Below are positions 52,364-61,799 of a stretch of 64,000 nt of DNA, one piece after another; the stretch's first letter is position 1; every line of letters begins with the position of its first letter. A program made the position numbers and the translations under genes. The stretch comes from Burkholderia pyrrocinia (GTDB taxonomy: Bacteria; Pseudomonadota; Gammaproteobacteria; Burkholderiales; Burkholderiaceae), in contig NZ_CP024903.1 of assembly GCF_003330765.1 (NCBI RefSeq), positions 496,001 through 560,000 of the forward strand, given 5' to 3'. The notes beneath the pieces were generated by a model that worked only from the letters and a program-made list of their open reading frames with translations, did not search any database and was not told the origin of the DNA.

Positions 52364-52771
52364 TCACGTATGCAACGCCAGCCCCTTCACCGCCTTGTCC
52401 ACGGCCTTCTTCGGCCCGTGCAGCGCCAGGCCGACCAGATCCAGATTCGCCGCATCTTCGGCGCGAAACACTTCGCGGTTGGCTGCATCATGCCCGGTCG
52501 AAAACATCGCGCGCACGTAAGGCACGATCGTGAGTTCGCGCGACAGCGCCTGCCGGTGCGCGGCCTGCAGGCCGTTCAAATCGGCCGCGAACACCAGCAT
52601 CGGCTGGCCGAACATGCGGCCGTAGCGACGCCCGGTCGCATCCTCGTAAGGCTCGCCGAGCGCGTCGGGCGCGCCGGCCGCGACACCTGTCGCGAGAAAC
52701 GCGACGACATTGAGTTTCTGCCACGCTGCGAGATCGTCGCGCACGATCAGCGCCACTTTGGTATCGAACAT
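52364..52771 (-). CDS. DUF2000-family protein
   Basis: The start is the ATG at 52771 on the minus strand, preceded by GAGGAGC; longer frames upstream overlap the AraC gene. The 135-residue product begins FDTKVALIVRDDLAAWQKLN and has GQPMLVFAADLNGLQAAH and LVGLALHGPKKAVDKAVKG. The family has a fold related to peptidyl-tRNA hydrolase 2 and no established function. It lies 44 bp after the AraC gene, on the same strand. Confidence 0.8.
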   Translation of the reverse strand: MFDTKVALIVRDDLAAWQKLNVVAFLATGVAAGAPDALGEPYEDATGRRYGRMFGQPMLVFAADLNGLQAAHRQALSRELTIVPYVRAMFSTGHDAANREVFRAEDAANLDLVGLALHGPKKAVDKAVKGLALHT

Positions 52772-52815
52772 GCTTGCTCCTCGTTGAAGCACGCATGATC
52801 GGATGCCGCGCGCGA

Positions 52816-53673
52816 TCAGTCTGGAACGTTTGTGCACAGTTGCCGGTACGCGGCCGGCGTGATCCGGTACGCGCGGCGGAACCAGCGGCCCAGATGGCTC
52901 TGGTCGGCGAAACCGACGTCCGCGGCTGCCTGCGCGGGCGTGCGGCCGGCCGCTAGCAGCCGGCGCGCGGCGCGCAGCCGCAAGCGCACCAGGTACGCGT
53001 GCGGCGACGTGCCGAACGCGCGCTGGAACAGCCGCGTCAGCCGGAACCGGTCGATCCCGGCGACGCTGGCCAACTCGTCGAGCCCGATATTGCCGTCCAT
53101 CTGTGCATGCAGCAGATCGCGCACGCGCGCGATCGCGGGCGGCACGACACCGCTTTCCAGCGCGAGCGGGCCGCGCAGTTCGCCGCCGAGCCGCGTCAGC
53201 AGGCGGTCGAGCGTCTGGTCGCGCGCCAGCCTGCCTTCGTTGCCGTGGATTGCCAGAAACGCGTGCCGGACCGCGTCGACGAGGCCGCGGTCGTCGACGA
53301 GCGTATGACCGAACGCGGCCTCGACGCCGCCCAGGCCCGGCAGGTCCAGGCGGCGCGCGGCGCGCTCGACCCACGCCTGCGGCAGGTACAGCATCCCGTA
53401 GGTGAAGCCGCCCGCTTCGGGCGCATGACCGTCGTGCATCGCGCCCGGTTCGATCAGGATCGCGCGGCCCGGCACGCTCGTATGCAGCGACCGGTGGCAC
53501 TGGAAACGTTGCACGCCCTGTTCGGTGAAGCCGACCAGCATGTCGTCGTGATCGTGCGCATCGTATGCATGGCCGTTGAAATGCGCATGCAGGCTTTCGA
53601 TGCCGGTTTCCGCATCGCGCCGCGCAACGAGCCAGTGGTCGGCCGCGCCGATGTCCTTTGTCGCTGTCGTCAT
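52816..53673 (-). CDS. AraC-family transcriptional regulator
   Basis: The ATG at 53673 is preferred; the frame extends upstream without conserved sequence. The product has 285 residues. It has a cupin-like sensor domain with His residues (HAHFNGHAYDAHDHDDMLVG) and a C-terminal double helix-turn-helix (IGLDELASVAGIDRFRLTRL, then AAADVGFADQSHLGRWFRR). This is the standard layout of regulators of export or small catabolic operons. It probably controls the DUF2000 gene and itself. Confidence 0.85.
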   Translation of the reverse strand: MTTATKDIGAADHWLVARRDAETGIESLHAHFNGHAYDAHDHDDMLVGFTEQGVQRFQCHRSLHTSVPGRAILIEPGAMHDGHAPEAGGFTYGMLYLPQAWVERAARRLDLPGLGGVEAAFGHTLVDDRGLVDAVRHAFLAIHGNEGRLARDQTLDRLLTRLGGELRGPLALESGVVPPAIARVRDLLHAQMDGNIGLDELASVAGIDRFRLTRLFQRAFGTSPHAYLVRLRLRAARRLLAAGRTPAQAAADVGFADQSHLGRWFRRAYRITPAAYRQLCTNVPD

Positions 53674-53746
53674 CGCATGCCTCGCGCGTCGTCGTTGCGT
53701 GACCGATAGTGTATGCAGGTCGCGTGGCGCCGGTTGCGTGCGCACT

Positions 53747-54664
53747 TCATGCTTCGTTCACCACCGCCTGTTCGTCGCGCGCATATTGCGCGGGCGGCCG
53801 CCCGACATGCCGCGTGAACGCGACGCTGAAAGTGCTCGCGGAGCTGTAGCCGACGCGCCCCGCGATCTCGGCGATGCGGCCTTCGTTGCGGCGGAGCAGG
53901 TCCTTCGCGAGCGCCATGCGCCATGTGAGCAGGTATTCCATCGGCGCGACGCCGACCGCGCGGCTGAAGCGTTCGAAGAAGGTCGAGCGCGACAGCGCCG
54001 CTTCCTTCGCCAGCTCGACGATCGTCCACGGGTGCGCGGGGCGTTCGTGCATCCGGCGGATCGCGGCTGCGAGGCGGCTGTCGGCGAGCCCGCGCACGAG
54101 GCCGGGCGATGCGTTCGTGCCGGCCGTGAACCGCAACGCCTCGATCAGCAGCACTTCCAGCAGGCGCGACAGCACGATCTCGCGCGCGGGCCGCTGCGCG
54201 CGCGATTCGTCGCGCACCAGTTGCACGAGCGTGGTCAGCCGCGGTTCGCCGCGCACGTGCACGAATTGCGGCAGCAGCGACACCAGCAACGCCGCGTCGG
54301 GCGAACCGAAGCTGCAGTTGCCGGCCATCATCCGCATGTCGACCGGATTGCCGGGATCGCCGATCCGGTATTCGCCGTTGTCGAGCACGACTGGCGGCGC
54401 GGATTCGACACCGGGCGGCGGCGGTTCGAGGCTGGACATCGCGACGCCGTACGCCGCCGGAATCAGCATGAAATCGCCGGGCAGCAGTTCGATCGGCACG
54501 TGTCCGTCGATCGCGATCCGGCACCCGCCATCGAGGATCGCGCAATAGAACGGCTCGCCGGCGACCATGCGGTTGATGCTCCAGGGGCTCGCGCCGCGGA
54601 CGGACTTGGAATGCCGTGCACCCGGTTGCAGCAGGGTCACGACTTCGGTCAACGGGTCGATCAT
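53747..54664 (-). CDS. AraC-family regulator with cupin_6 sensor domain
   Basis: The ATG at 54664 gives 305 residues. The N-terminal AraC-type cupin has PFYCAILDGGCRIAIDG and ELLPGDFMLIPAAYGVAM. The C-terminal helix-turn-helix has WTIVELAKEAALSRSTFFER and IAEIAGRVGYSSASTFSVAF. It is divergent from the dehydrogenase gene at 54766 with 101 bp between them, and is its likely regulator. Confidence 0.87.
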   Translation of the reverse strand: MIDPLTEVVTLLQPGARHSKSVRGASPWSINRMVAGEPFYCAILDGGCRIAIDGHVPIELLPGDFMLIPAAYGVAMSSLEPPPPGVESAPPVVLDNGEYRIGDPGNPVDMRMMAGNCSFGSPDAALLVSLLPQFVHVRGEPRLTTLVQLVRDESRAQRPAREIVLSRLLEVLLIEALRFTAGTNASPGLVRGLADSRLAAAIRRMHERPAHPWTIVELAKEAALSRSTFFERFSRAVGVAPMEYLLTWRMALAKDLLRRNEGRIAEIAGRVGYSSASTFSVAFTRHVGRPPAQYARDEQAVVNEA

Positions 54665-54765
54665 CGCCGGACTCTCGCAAAAGAAAAGCGGATTTTCAAT
54701 TGTAGCGAATACGGATCCAGCCATCTATCGTACGAACACATGCCCAACACATCACAGGAGTTCGC

Positions 54766-55515
54766 ATGAAGACCGTATTGATCACCGGCTGTTCCTCCGG
54801 CTTCGGCCTCGAGATCGCCCGCCATTTCCTGGCGCGCGACTGGCAGGTCGTCGCGACGATGCGCACGCCGCGCGAGGACGTGCTGCCGCCGTCGGAGCGC
54901 CTGCGCGTGCTGGCGCTCGACGTGACGAATCAGGACAGCATCCGCGCCGCGATCGACGCGGCCGGCCCGATCGACGTGCTCGTCAACAACGCGGGCGTCG
55001 GCGCCGCCGCGCCGGCCGAGCTTGCGCCGCTCGACACGGTGCGCGCGCTGTTCGAGACCAACACGATCGGCACGATTGCGCTCACGCAGGCGGTGTTGCC
55101 GCAGTTTCGGCAGCGCGGGGCCGGCGTGGTCGTGAACGTCACGTCGAGCGTCACGCTGAAGGCGCTGCCGCTGCTCAGCGCGTACCGGGCCAGCAAGGCG
55201 GCGGTCAATGCGTACACCGAATCGATGGCGGCCGAACTCGAACCGTTCGGCGTGCGCGCGCATCTTGTGTTGCCGGGCCGCGCGCCCGACACGCGTTTCG
55301 CCGACAACGCGCGCGCGAACATGCACGGCTTCGAGCACGACGCGTATGCGGAATTTGTCGAGAAGGCCTTCGCGCGCATGCTCGATGCGTCCGCGCCGAT
55401 TACCCATGTGCAGGACGTCGCCGACGCCGTGTGGCGCGCGGCGACCGATCCGTCGAGCCCGCTGCGCATCCTGGCCGGCGCCGATGCCGAAGCGTGGGCG
55501 GCCGAAGCGCGCTGA
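54766..55515 (+). CDS. Short-chain dehydrogenase/reductase
   Basis: This 249-residue classical SDR has the NAD(P)-binding motif TGCSSGFGLEIARHFL at the N-terminus, NNAGVG near residue 72 and the active-site SAYRASKAAV (Tyr-x3-Lys) near residue 145, after the catalytic Ser in VTSSV. CAGGAG precedes the ATG. The substrate is unknown; it is divergently paired with the AraC regulator, a common arrangement for inducible detoxification of carbonyl compounds. Confidence 0.88.
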   Translation: MKTVLITGCSSGFGLEIARHFLARDWQVVATMRTPREDVLPPSERLRVLALDVTNQDSIRAAIDAAGPIDVLVNNAGVGAAAPAELAPLDTVRALFETNTIGTIALTQAVLPQFRQRGAGVVVNVTSSVTLKALPLLSAYRASKAAVNAYTESMAAELEPFGVRAHLVLPGRAPDTRFADNARANMHGFEHDAYAEFVEKAFARMLDASAPITHVQDVADAVWRAATDPSSPLRILAGADAEAWAAEAR

Positions 55516-55546
55516 TCGATCGGGAAGCCATACCGCGGATTCGTCA

Positions 55547-55567
55547 CGCCGGTTGGTCGAACCGGCG
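55547..55567. terminator. Hairpin between convergent genes
   Basis: CGCCGGTT and AACCGGCG form a perfect 8-bp stem around GGTCG, midway between the convergent SDR and dgdA genes. There is no T-run. It could act in both directions. Confidence 0.45.
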
Positions 55568-55609
55568 CGACGGAGTGCGTGACGCGGGGAAGGGCGTTGC
55601 AGCGTGCCG

Positions 55610-56986
<1,377 letters not shown>

Positions 56987-56988
56987 TT

Positions 56989-57873
56989 ATGCAAGGTAGA
57001 AAAGGAGCTAATACCTTGGGACTTTCGCTCGAAATCGACCTGCTGCGTTCGTTTGTCGTGATCGCCGAGGTGCGCGCCCTCAGCCGCGCGGCCGCGCGTG
57101 TCGGCCGGACCCAGTCTGCGCTCAGCCAGCAGATGAAGCGGCTCGAAGAGATCGTCGACCAGCCGCTGTTCCAGCGTACCGGCCGCGGCGTGGTGCTGAC
57201 CCACCCGGGCGAGCGGCTGCTCGTGCATGCGCAGCGCATCCTGCGGCTGCACGATGAAGCGATGGCCGACCTGTGCGGCACGGGGCTGTCGGGGACCATC
57301 CGGTTCGGGTGCCCGGACGATTACGCGGAGGTGTTTCTGCCGGCGCTGCTGCGGCAGTTTTCGAGCCAGCATCCGCAGGCGATCGTCGAAATCGTATGCG
57401 GGCCGACGCCGCGTCTGCTTGAACAGCTCGAGAAGCGCGCGGTCGATCTCGCGATGATTTCATTGCCGGACGACGGGTCGAGCGACGACATCATTCGCCG
57501 CGAGCAACTGGTCTGGATCGGCTATCCGGGGTTGGAGCCGGCGCATTTCGATCCGTTGCCGCTCGCGCTTTCCGATCGCGATACGCTCGATCACATCGCG
57601 GCCTGCGACGCGTTGAAACGCGCCGGCCGCGATTATCGCGTCGCGTATGCGAGCAGCAGTCTCGCGGGGCTGATTGCGCTAGTGCGCTCGGGGCAGGCGT
57701 TCGCGGTGATGACGCAGACGGCGGTGCCGGCCGACCTGGCGATCGTCAACGGCGATCCGCGATTGCCGCCGTTGCCGGCTGTGGGCATTACGTTGAAATT
57801 CGATCGCAAGCGGCCGTCGCATCTGACGGCGGCGTTCGCCGAGCATATTCGCGCGGTGTTGCCGGTGCTGTGA
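56989..57873 (+). CDS. dgdR: LysR-type regulator of dgdA
   Basis: This LysR-family protein has up to 294 residues. The N-terminal winged helix is IDLLRSFVVIAEVRALSRAA and GRTQSALSQQMKRLEEIVDQ. The C-terminal co-inducer domain starts near GTIRFGCPDDYAEVFLPALL. The ATG at 56989 has no clear RBS; the in-frame TTG at 57016, with GGAG upstream, starts just before the conserved domain and is an alternative. It is divergent from dgdA over 77 bp, in line with the known DgdR repressor of 2-aminoisobutyrate catabolism. Confidence 0.9.
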   Translation: MQGRKGANTLGLSLEIDLLRSFVVIAEVRALSRAAARVGRTQSALSQQMKRLEEIVDQPLFQRTGRGVVLTHPGERLLVHAQRILRLHDEAMADLCGTGLSGTIRFGCPDDYAEVFLPALLRQFSSQHPQAIVEIVCGPTPRLLEQLEKRAVDLAMISLPDDGSSDDIIRREQLVWIGYPGLEPAHFDPLPLALSDRDTLDHIAACDALKRAGRDYRVAYASSSLAGLIALVRSGQAFAVMTQTAVPADLAIVNGDPRLPPLPAVGITLKFDRKRPSHLTAAFAEHIRAVLPVL

Positions 57874-58017
57874 CGTACGACGCGAATCAGTCGACCATCG
57901 ACGAGGCCGGCGCTGCGTTGCATGGCCATCCGCATCCACCGCCGTGTCGGGCACGCGTATCGCCGCCTGCCTGCCCGACCGCTTGAGTTCGGTCTCCCGA
58001 TATCGAATCACCCAACG

Positions 58018-59412
58018 TCAACCCGCTTGCACGCCGCGCTCCTCCGCAAGCAACCGGCGATAGTGGGGCAACGCGGTGAACAGTAACCACGCGGCGAGCG
58101 CGGCCGCGATCGTGCAGATGATGCCGATCGAGTGGCCGACCATCTTCGGATTGCCGAAGCCCCGATCGGTGACGAGCGCGATCAGCGTCGGACCGAGCCC
58201 GAAACCGAGCAGCTGCGCGAAGAACGAGTAGAGCGCGCCGACGGTGCCGCGCATGCGGCTGGGCGCCACGAGTTGTAGCGCCGCGGCCATGCACCCGGTC
58301 GGCAGCGTGAAGAAAAAGACGGTGCCGGCGGCCGCGGCCAGGGTACCCGTCGCGCCGGGCGCGAACGGGATGCTCGCGCAGCAGAGCAGCATCGGGATCA
58401 TCGCGAATGCGGCGGTGCGCAACGGCGCATCCTCGTAGCCGCGTCGTTCGAACCGACGCACGACCCAGGGCCCCGCCAGCGCGCCGAGAATCCCGAAGCT
58501 GACCACCAGCGCGCCGAAGCGGAACCCGACGAGCGCCGCAGGCATGCCGTGCGAACGGATCAGGTACGTCGGCATCCATGCGGGCATGCCGAGCACGACG
58601 ATCGCGAGCATGCCGACGCCGAACAGGATGCGGGCGTAGAACCCGCGTCGCGCCCACAGGAACTCGAAGGATTCGCGGGTCGAGAACTGGCGGTCGTCCG
58701 CACTGCCGCTGATGACCTTGCTGCGCATCGGCTCGCGCACGGTCAGCCATACCAGCAACGCGAACAGGATGCCCGGCAGCCCGATCAGCACGAATGCCAG
58801 TTGCCAGGTCTCGAACCCTGCGAGCATCGGGAACTGCAGGCGGACGTTGCGGGCGAACGAGATGACGAGGCCGCCGGCGACGAGCGAGAGCCCGCCGCCG
58901 AGCATCGGGCCGAGAATGAACACGCTCATCGCGCGCGGCATCTGCTTCGCCGAAAAGCAGTCGGCGATCATCGACAACGCGATCGGAAACACGCACGCTT
59001 CGCTGGCCCCGACGCCGAAGCGCGCGAGGAACAGCCCCTGGAACGTGGTGGCCTTGCCGCACAGGGCCGTGAAGACGCACCACAGGCAGATGCCGACCAG
59101 CAGGATGTTGCGCCGATTGGCCACGTCGACGAGCCGGCCGAACAGCGGCGATGCGATGAGGTAGGCGGAAATGAACGCGATGCCCTGGACGAGGCTGAGC
59201 TGCGTGTCGGAAATGCCGAGCGAATGCCGGATCGGGTCAACGAGCAGGTTGAGCAGTTGGCGGTCGATATACGCGAGCGAATACGCCAGCGTGATGATCA
59301 TCAGGATGTACCAGGACCGGAGGCTGTCATGGACGACCCTCGACGAGGATCGTCCTGCTAGCGCATCGTCCAGGCCGCCGACGGGCGGGACTTCATTCAT
59401 GGCATTCCTCAT
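58018..59412 (-). CDS. MFS transporter
   Basis: This 464-residue protein has about 12 membrane helices and the MFS loop motif GRLVDVANRRNILLVG between helices 2 and 3. The first helix, ILMIITLAYSLAYIDRQLLN, resembles uptake carriers of organic acids or aromatic compounds. ATGs at 59412 and 59400 are both preceded by GGAG-like sequences. It is divergent from the Rieske oxygenase genes, with a TetR-like operator in the shared upstream region, so it may import their substrate (inference). Confidence 0.85.
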   Translation of the reverse strand: MRNAMNEVPPVGGLDDALAGRSSSRVVHDSLRSWYILMIITLAYSLAYIDRQLLNLLVDPIRHSLGISDTQLSLVQGIAFISAYLIASPLFGRLVDVANRRNILLVGICLWCVFTALCGKATTFQGLFLARFGVGASEACVFPIALSMIADCFSAKQMPRAMSVFILGPMLGGGLSLVAGGLVISFARNVRLQFPMLAGFETWQLAFVLIGLPGILFALLVWLTVREPMRSKVISGSADDRQFSTRESFEFLWARRGFYARILFGVGMLAIVVLGMPAWMPTYLIRSHGMPAALVGFRFGALVVSFGILGALAGPWVVRRFERRGYEDAPLRTAAFAMIPMLLCCASIPFAPGATGTLAAAAGTVFFFTLPTGCMAAALQLVAPSRMRGTVGALYSFFAQLLGFGLGPTLIALVTDRGFGNPKMVGHSIGIICTIAAALAAWLLFTALPHYRRLLAEERGVQAG

Positions 59413-59575
59413 CTTTTACTCCGATACGATCGTTTGATTGATGTGACGTGTGGGGTGAACGTGAAAGACGCAACCTGCGAAGCGGCGCGCGCGCATCGTC
59501 ATCCGGGCAGTATCGCAACCGGTACGCATTGGTCATCTGCCGGCGTGCCGCCGACCCGGCACACACTCGATAACC

Positions 59576-59595
59576 AAACTATCGTTAGGTAGTTT
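59576..59595. promoter_or_regulatory. TetR-like operator, copy 1
   Basis: AAACTATCGTTAGGTAGTTT has perfect 6-bp outer arms (AAACTA / TAGTTT). It shares CTATCGTTAG-N-TAG with copy 2 some 245 bp away. Confidence 0.6.
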
Positions 59596-59821
59596 GAGGC
59601 GACGAAGAACGCCATGCCATGGGTGTTATCCATTAAGCGTTGCTTCCGTGAATCGGGAGCCGGGACATGACACCCGGTCATGCGTTTGACACGCGATAAA
59701 GGCTTCGAACGGGCCCCGCCGGCGCGTTCGCGCGCGGATGCACGAGCGCGACGCGATCCATTCCGGAATCGCTATCAACGTCCGGGTTTGACCGGATGGA
59801 GCGATCGTATTTTTCTTATAA

Positions 59822-59841
59822 ATCTATCGTTAGTTAGATAA
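59822..59841. promoter_or_regulatory. TetR-like operator, copy 2
   Basis: ATCTATCGTTAGTTAGATAA has 5-bp outer arms (ATCTA / TAGAT). It is preceded by a possible -10 element (TATAAA at about 59817). Same core as copy 1. Confidence 0.6.
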
Positions 59842-60079
59842 ACGGAGCATGCGGAAGATGCCGTATCCGCTTGCCGGCCTGGCTGAATTTCGAAGCACGG
59901 AATACGGGACGTGACCGGTGGAACACACATTCCACGGCCTTCCCGATCGACGCCGGAATAGAGGCCGCACGAACGGCCCGGCGTCGATGTCGCGAGGTCA
60001 TGTTTCACGCTGTGACATGACGCATGCGCCGCCGTCCATCCCGGACGAAGGCGCTGCGATCCTGAACTGGAGGAGCACG

Positions 60080-60442
60080 ATGACTGACGATGTACTACGC
60101 GATTCGCGCCGCTTGCCGGATGGTTTCGAAGCGCTCGAACCGTTTCTCGAGCGCTGGAATGCGGCGACGTCACATGAACGCTGGATCAATCGCGCGGCCA
60201 CGCCGTACCCGGAGATCGTGACGTTCTACGAAGCGATGTCCGGGCGCGCGGAGGAGGCGACCGTCTACCTCGAGCAGTTTCCGCACGACGACATGCCGGT
60301 GCCCGCGCAGAACCTGTTTCGTCTGCTGCTCGCGATGTGCCATGCCGCAATCGCCGTCGAGATGCACCAGGCATCGGGCATCCGGCATGCGCCGCCCGCC
60401 CACGCTTTGAAGATCACGACCGGCTTCCAGCCGCACGGCTGA
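60080..60442 (+). CDS. Small hypothetical protein upstream of a Rieske oxygenase
   Basis: The ATG at 60080 follows GGAGGAGCACG, a strong RBS. The 120-residue product is helical and soluble: LRDSRRLPDGFEALEPFLER, ATPYPEIVTFYEAMSGRAEE, LFRLLLAMCHAAIAVEMHQA. I do not recognise a family. It ends 59 bp before the oxygenase gene and is likely co-transcribed. It might be an accessory or stability factor of the oxygenase (inference). Confidence 0.7.
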   Translation: MTDDVLRDSRRLPDGFEALEPFLERWNAATSHERWINRAATPYPEIVTFYEAMSGRAEEATVYLEQFPHDDMPVPAQNLFRLLLAMCHAAIAVEMHQASGIRHAPPAHALKITTGFQPHG

Positions 60443-60501
60443 TCGCGCCGCGTCGATTCGATTCCGAACCTTGCCGTCCCCCATCCCTTTCAGGAGCTGG
60501 C

Positions 60502-61746
60502 ATGAACCACCCTGGCGAACTCAAACCGAGCCTGACGGAATCCGTCGGCCTGTCGACGAACCCGATGCCGACCACGCTGTACACGGATCCGGAGCAGTAC
60601 GAAACAGAGCGCGAGCGGATCTTCCGTCGCGCATGGCTGATGGTGGGCCGCGTCGAGCGGATCCCGAAGCCGGGCGATTTCTTCGTGAAGGACCTCGCGG
60701 TCGCGAAGGCGTCCGTAATCGTCGCGCGTTCGGAGGACGGCAAGGTCCGCGCGTTTCACAACGTCTGCGCGCATCGCGCGAACATCGTCGAGCACCGGCC
60801 GAGCGGTAATGCGAAGCGCTTTGTCTGCCGCTATCACAGCTGGGGCTACAACAACGCGGGTGAACTGGCCAACGTGCCCGACGAGGCCGGCTTCTTCCAT
60901 CTCGACCGGAAGAAATGCGGGCTGACGCCGGTGGCGCTCGACGTGTGGGATGGCTGGATCTTCATCAACCTGGCGCCGGAGCCGGAGGTCAGCCTCGCGG
61001 AATTCCTCGGGCCGATGGCCGATGCGCTGTCCGGGATCGACTATCCGAACGCCGACAACGCGATCGTGCTGCGCGGCGAGTTCAAGGCGAACTGGAAGGC
61101 CGTGGCCGAGAACTTCAGCGAGGTGTATCACATCGCGTCGATTCACCCGAGGACGTTCGGGCCGATCTACACGGGCAAGGAAAATCCGTTCGGGCGGCCG
61201 CTGGGCGCGAACCTGCGCGGCGCCCATCGTTCGTTCTCGCTGTGGTTGAACCAGAGCGTCCAGGTGCCTGAAGAGGCGAAGGTCATGCGCTGGCTGTTCT
61301 CGGCCGGCGAGACGGTGACGGGCACGCGCAACGTCGCGCAGGCCAATCCGCTCACCGAACACCGGGGCGTGAATCCGGAGCGGCATTCGGACTGGTCGCA
61401 GGACGTGAACTGGTTCTTCCCGAACTGGCACCTGCAGATCTCGGCAAACCAGTTCTGGACGCACGAGTTCTGGCCGACATCGGCCAACTCGACGATCTGG
61501 GAGGCGCGTTTCTACAACAAGAAGCCGAAGAGCGTGCGGGAGCGCCTGCAGCTCGAGCACTTCACGTCGCACATCTCCGACGGAATGCTCGAGGATCTCG
61601 GCAACATCGAGTCGATGCAGGCCGGGATGGAGACGGGCGCGAAGCCGTTCGTCTATTTCAACGAAAGCGAGATCCTGTGCCGCCACGGGCTCGAGCAGGT
61701 GGTCAGGTGGTCGTCGGCGTCCACCGTGAAGGACGCGATCGCCTAG
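60502..61746 (+). CDS. Rieske-type ring-hydroxylating oxygenase, catalytic subunit
   Basis: The ATG at 60502, with CAGGAG upstream, gives 414 residues. The Rieske [2Fe-2S] ligands are Cys89-Ala-His91 and Cys109-x2-His112 (CAHRANIVEHRP, FVCRYHSWGY). The mononuclear iron site is ENFSEVYHIASIHPRTF with His210 and His215. The residue bridging the two centres is Glu207, as in carnitine- and betaine-type monooxygenases, rather than the Asp of naphthalene dioxygenase. No reductase or ferredoxin gene is in the window, so electrons must come from elsewhere. The substrate is unknown; a GMC dehydrogenase lies nearby. Confidence 0.88.
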   Translation: MNHPGELKPSLTESVGLSTNPMPTTLYTDPEQYETERERIFRRAWLMVGRVERIPKPGDFFVKDLAVAKASVIVARSEDGKVRAFHNVCAHRANIVEHRPSGNAKRFVCRYHSWGYNNAGELANVPDEAGFFHLDRKKCGLTPVALDVWDGWIFINLAPEPEVSLAEFLGPMADALSGIDYPNADNAIVLRGEFKANWKAVAENFSEVYHIASIHPRTFGPIYTGKENPFGRPLGANLRGAHRSFSLWLNQSVQVPEEAKVMRWLFSAGETVTGTRNVAQANPLTEHRGVNPERHSDWSQDVNWFFPNWHLQISANQFWTHEFWPTSANSTIWEARFYNKKPKSVRERLQLEHFTSHISDGMLEDLGNIESMQAGMETGAKPFVYFNESEILCRHGLEQVVRWSSASTVKDAIA

Positions 61747-61799
61747 CGTCGGTACCCGCGATCGGCCGCCGCCGAACGGTGGCGTCGATCGCGGCCGCT

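Larger units (their letters stand above)
59413..60079. other. Long divergent regulatory region
   Basis: It holds no convincing gene. A frame beginning at 59918 leads into the small gene at 60080 but lacks an RBS. It contains two copies of a TetR-like palindrome (59576-59595 and 59822-59841) and a small hairpin, GTGGAA-CACACA-TTCCAC, at 59919-59936. The operators probably control the transporter and the oxygenase operon. Confidence 0.5.
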
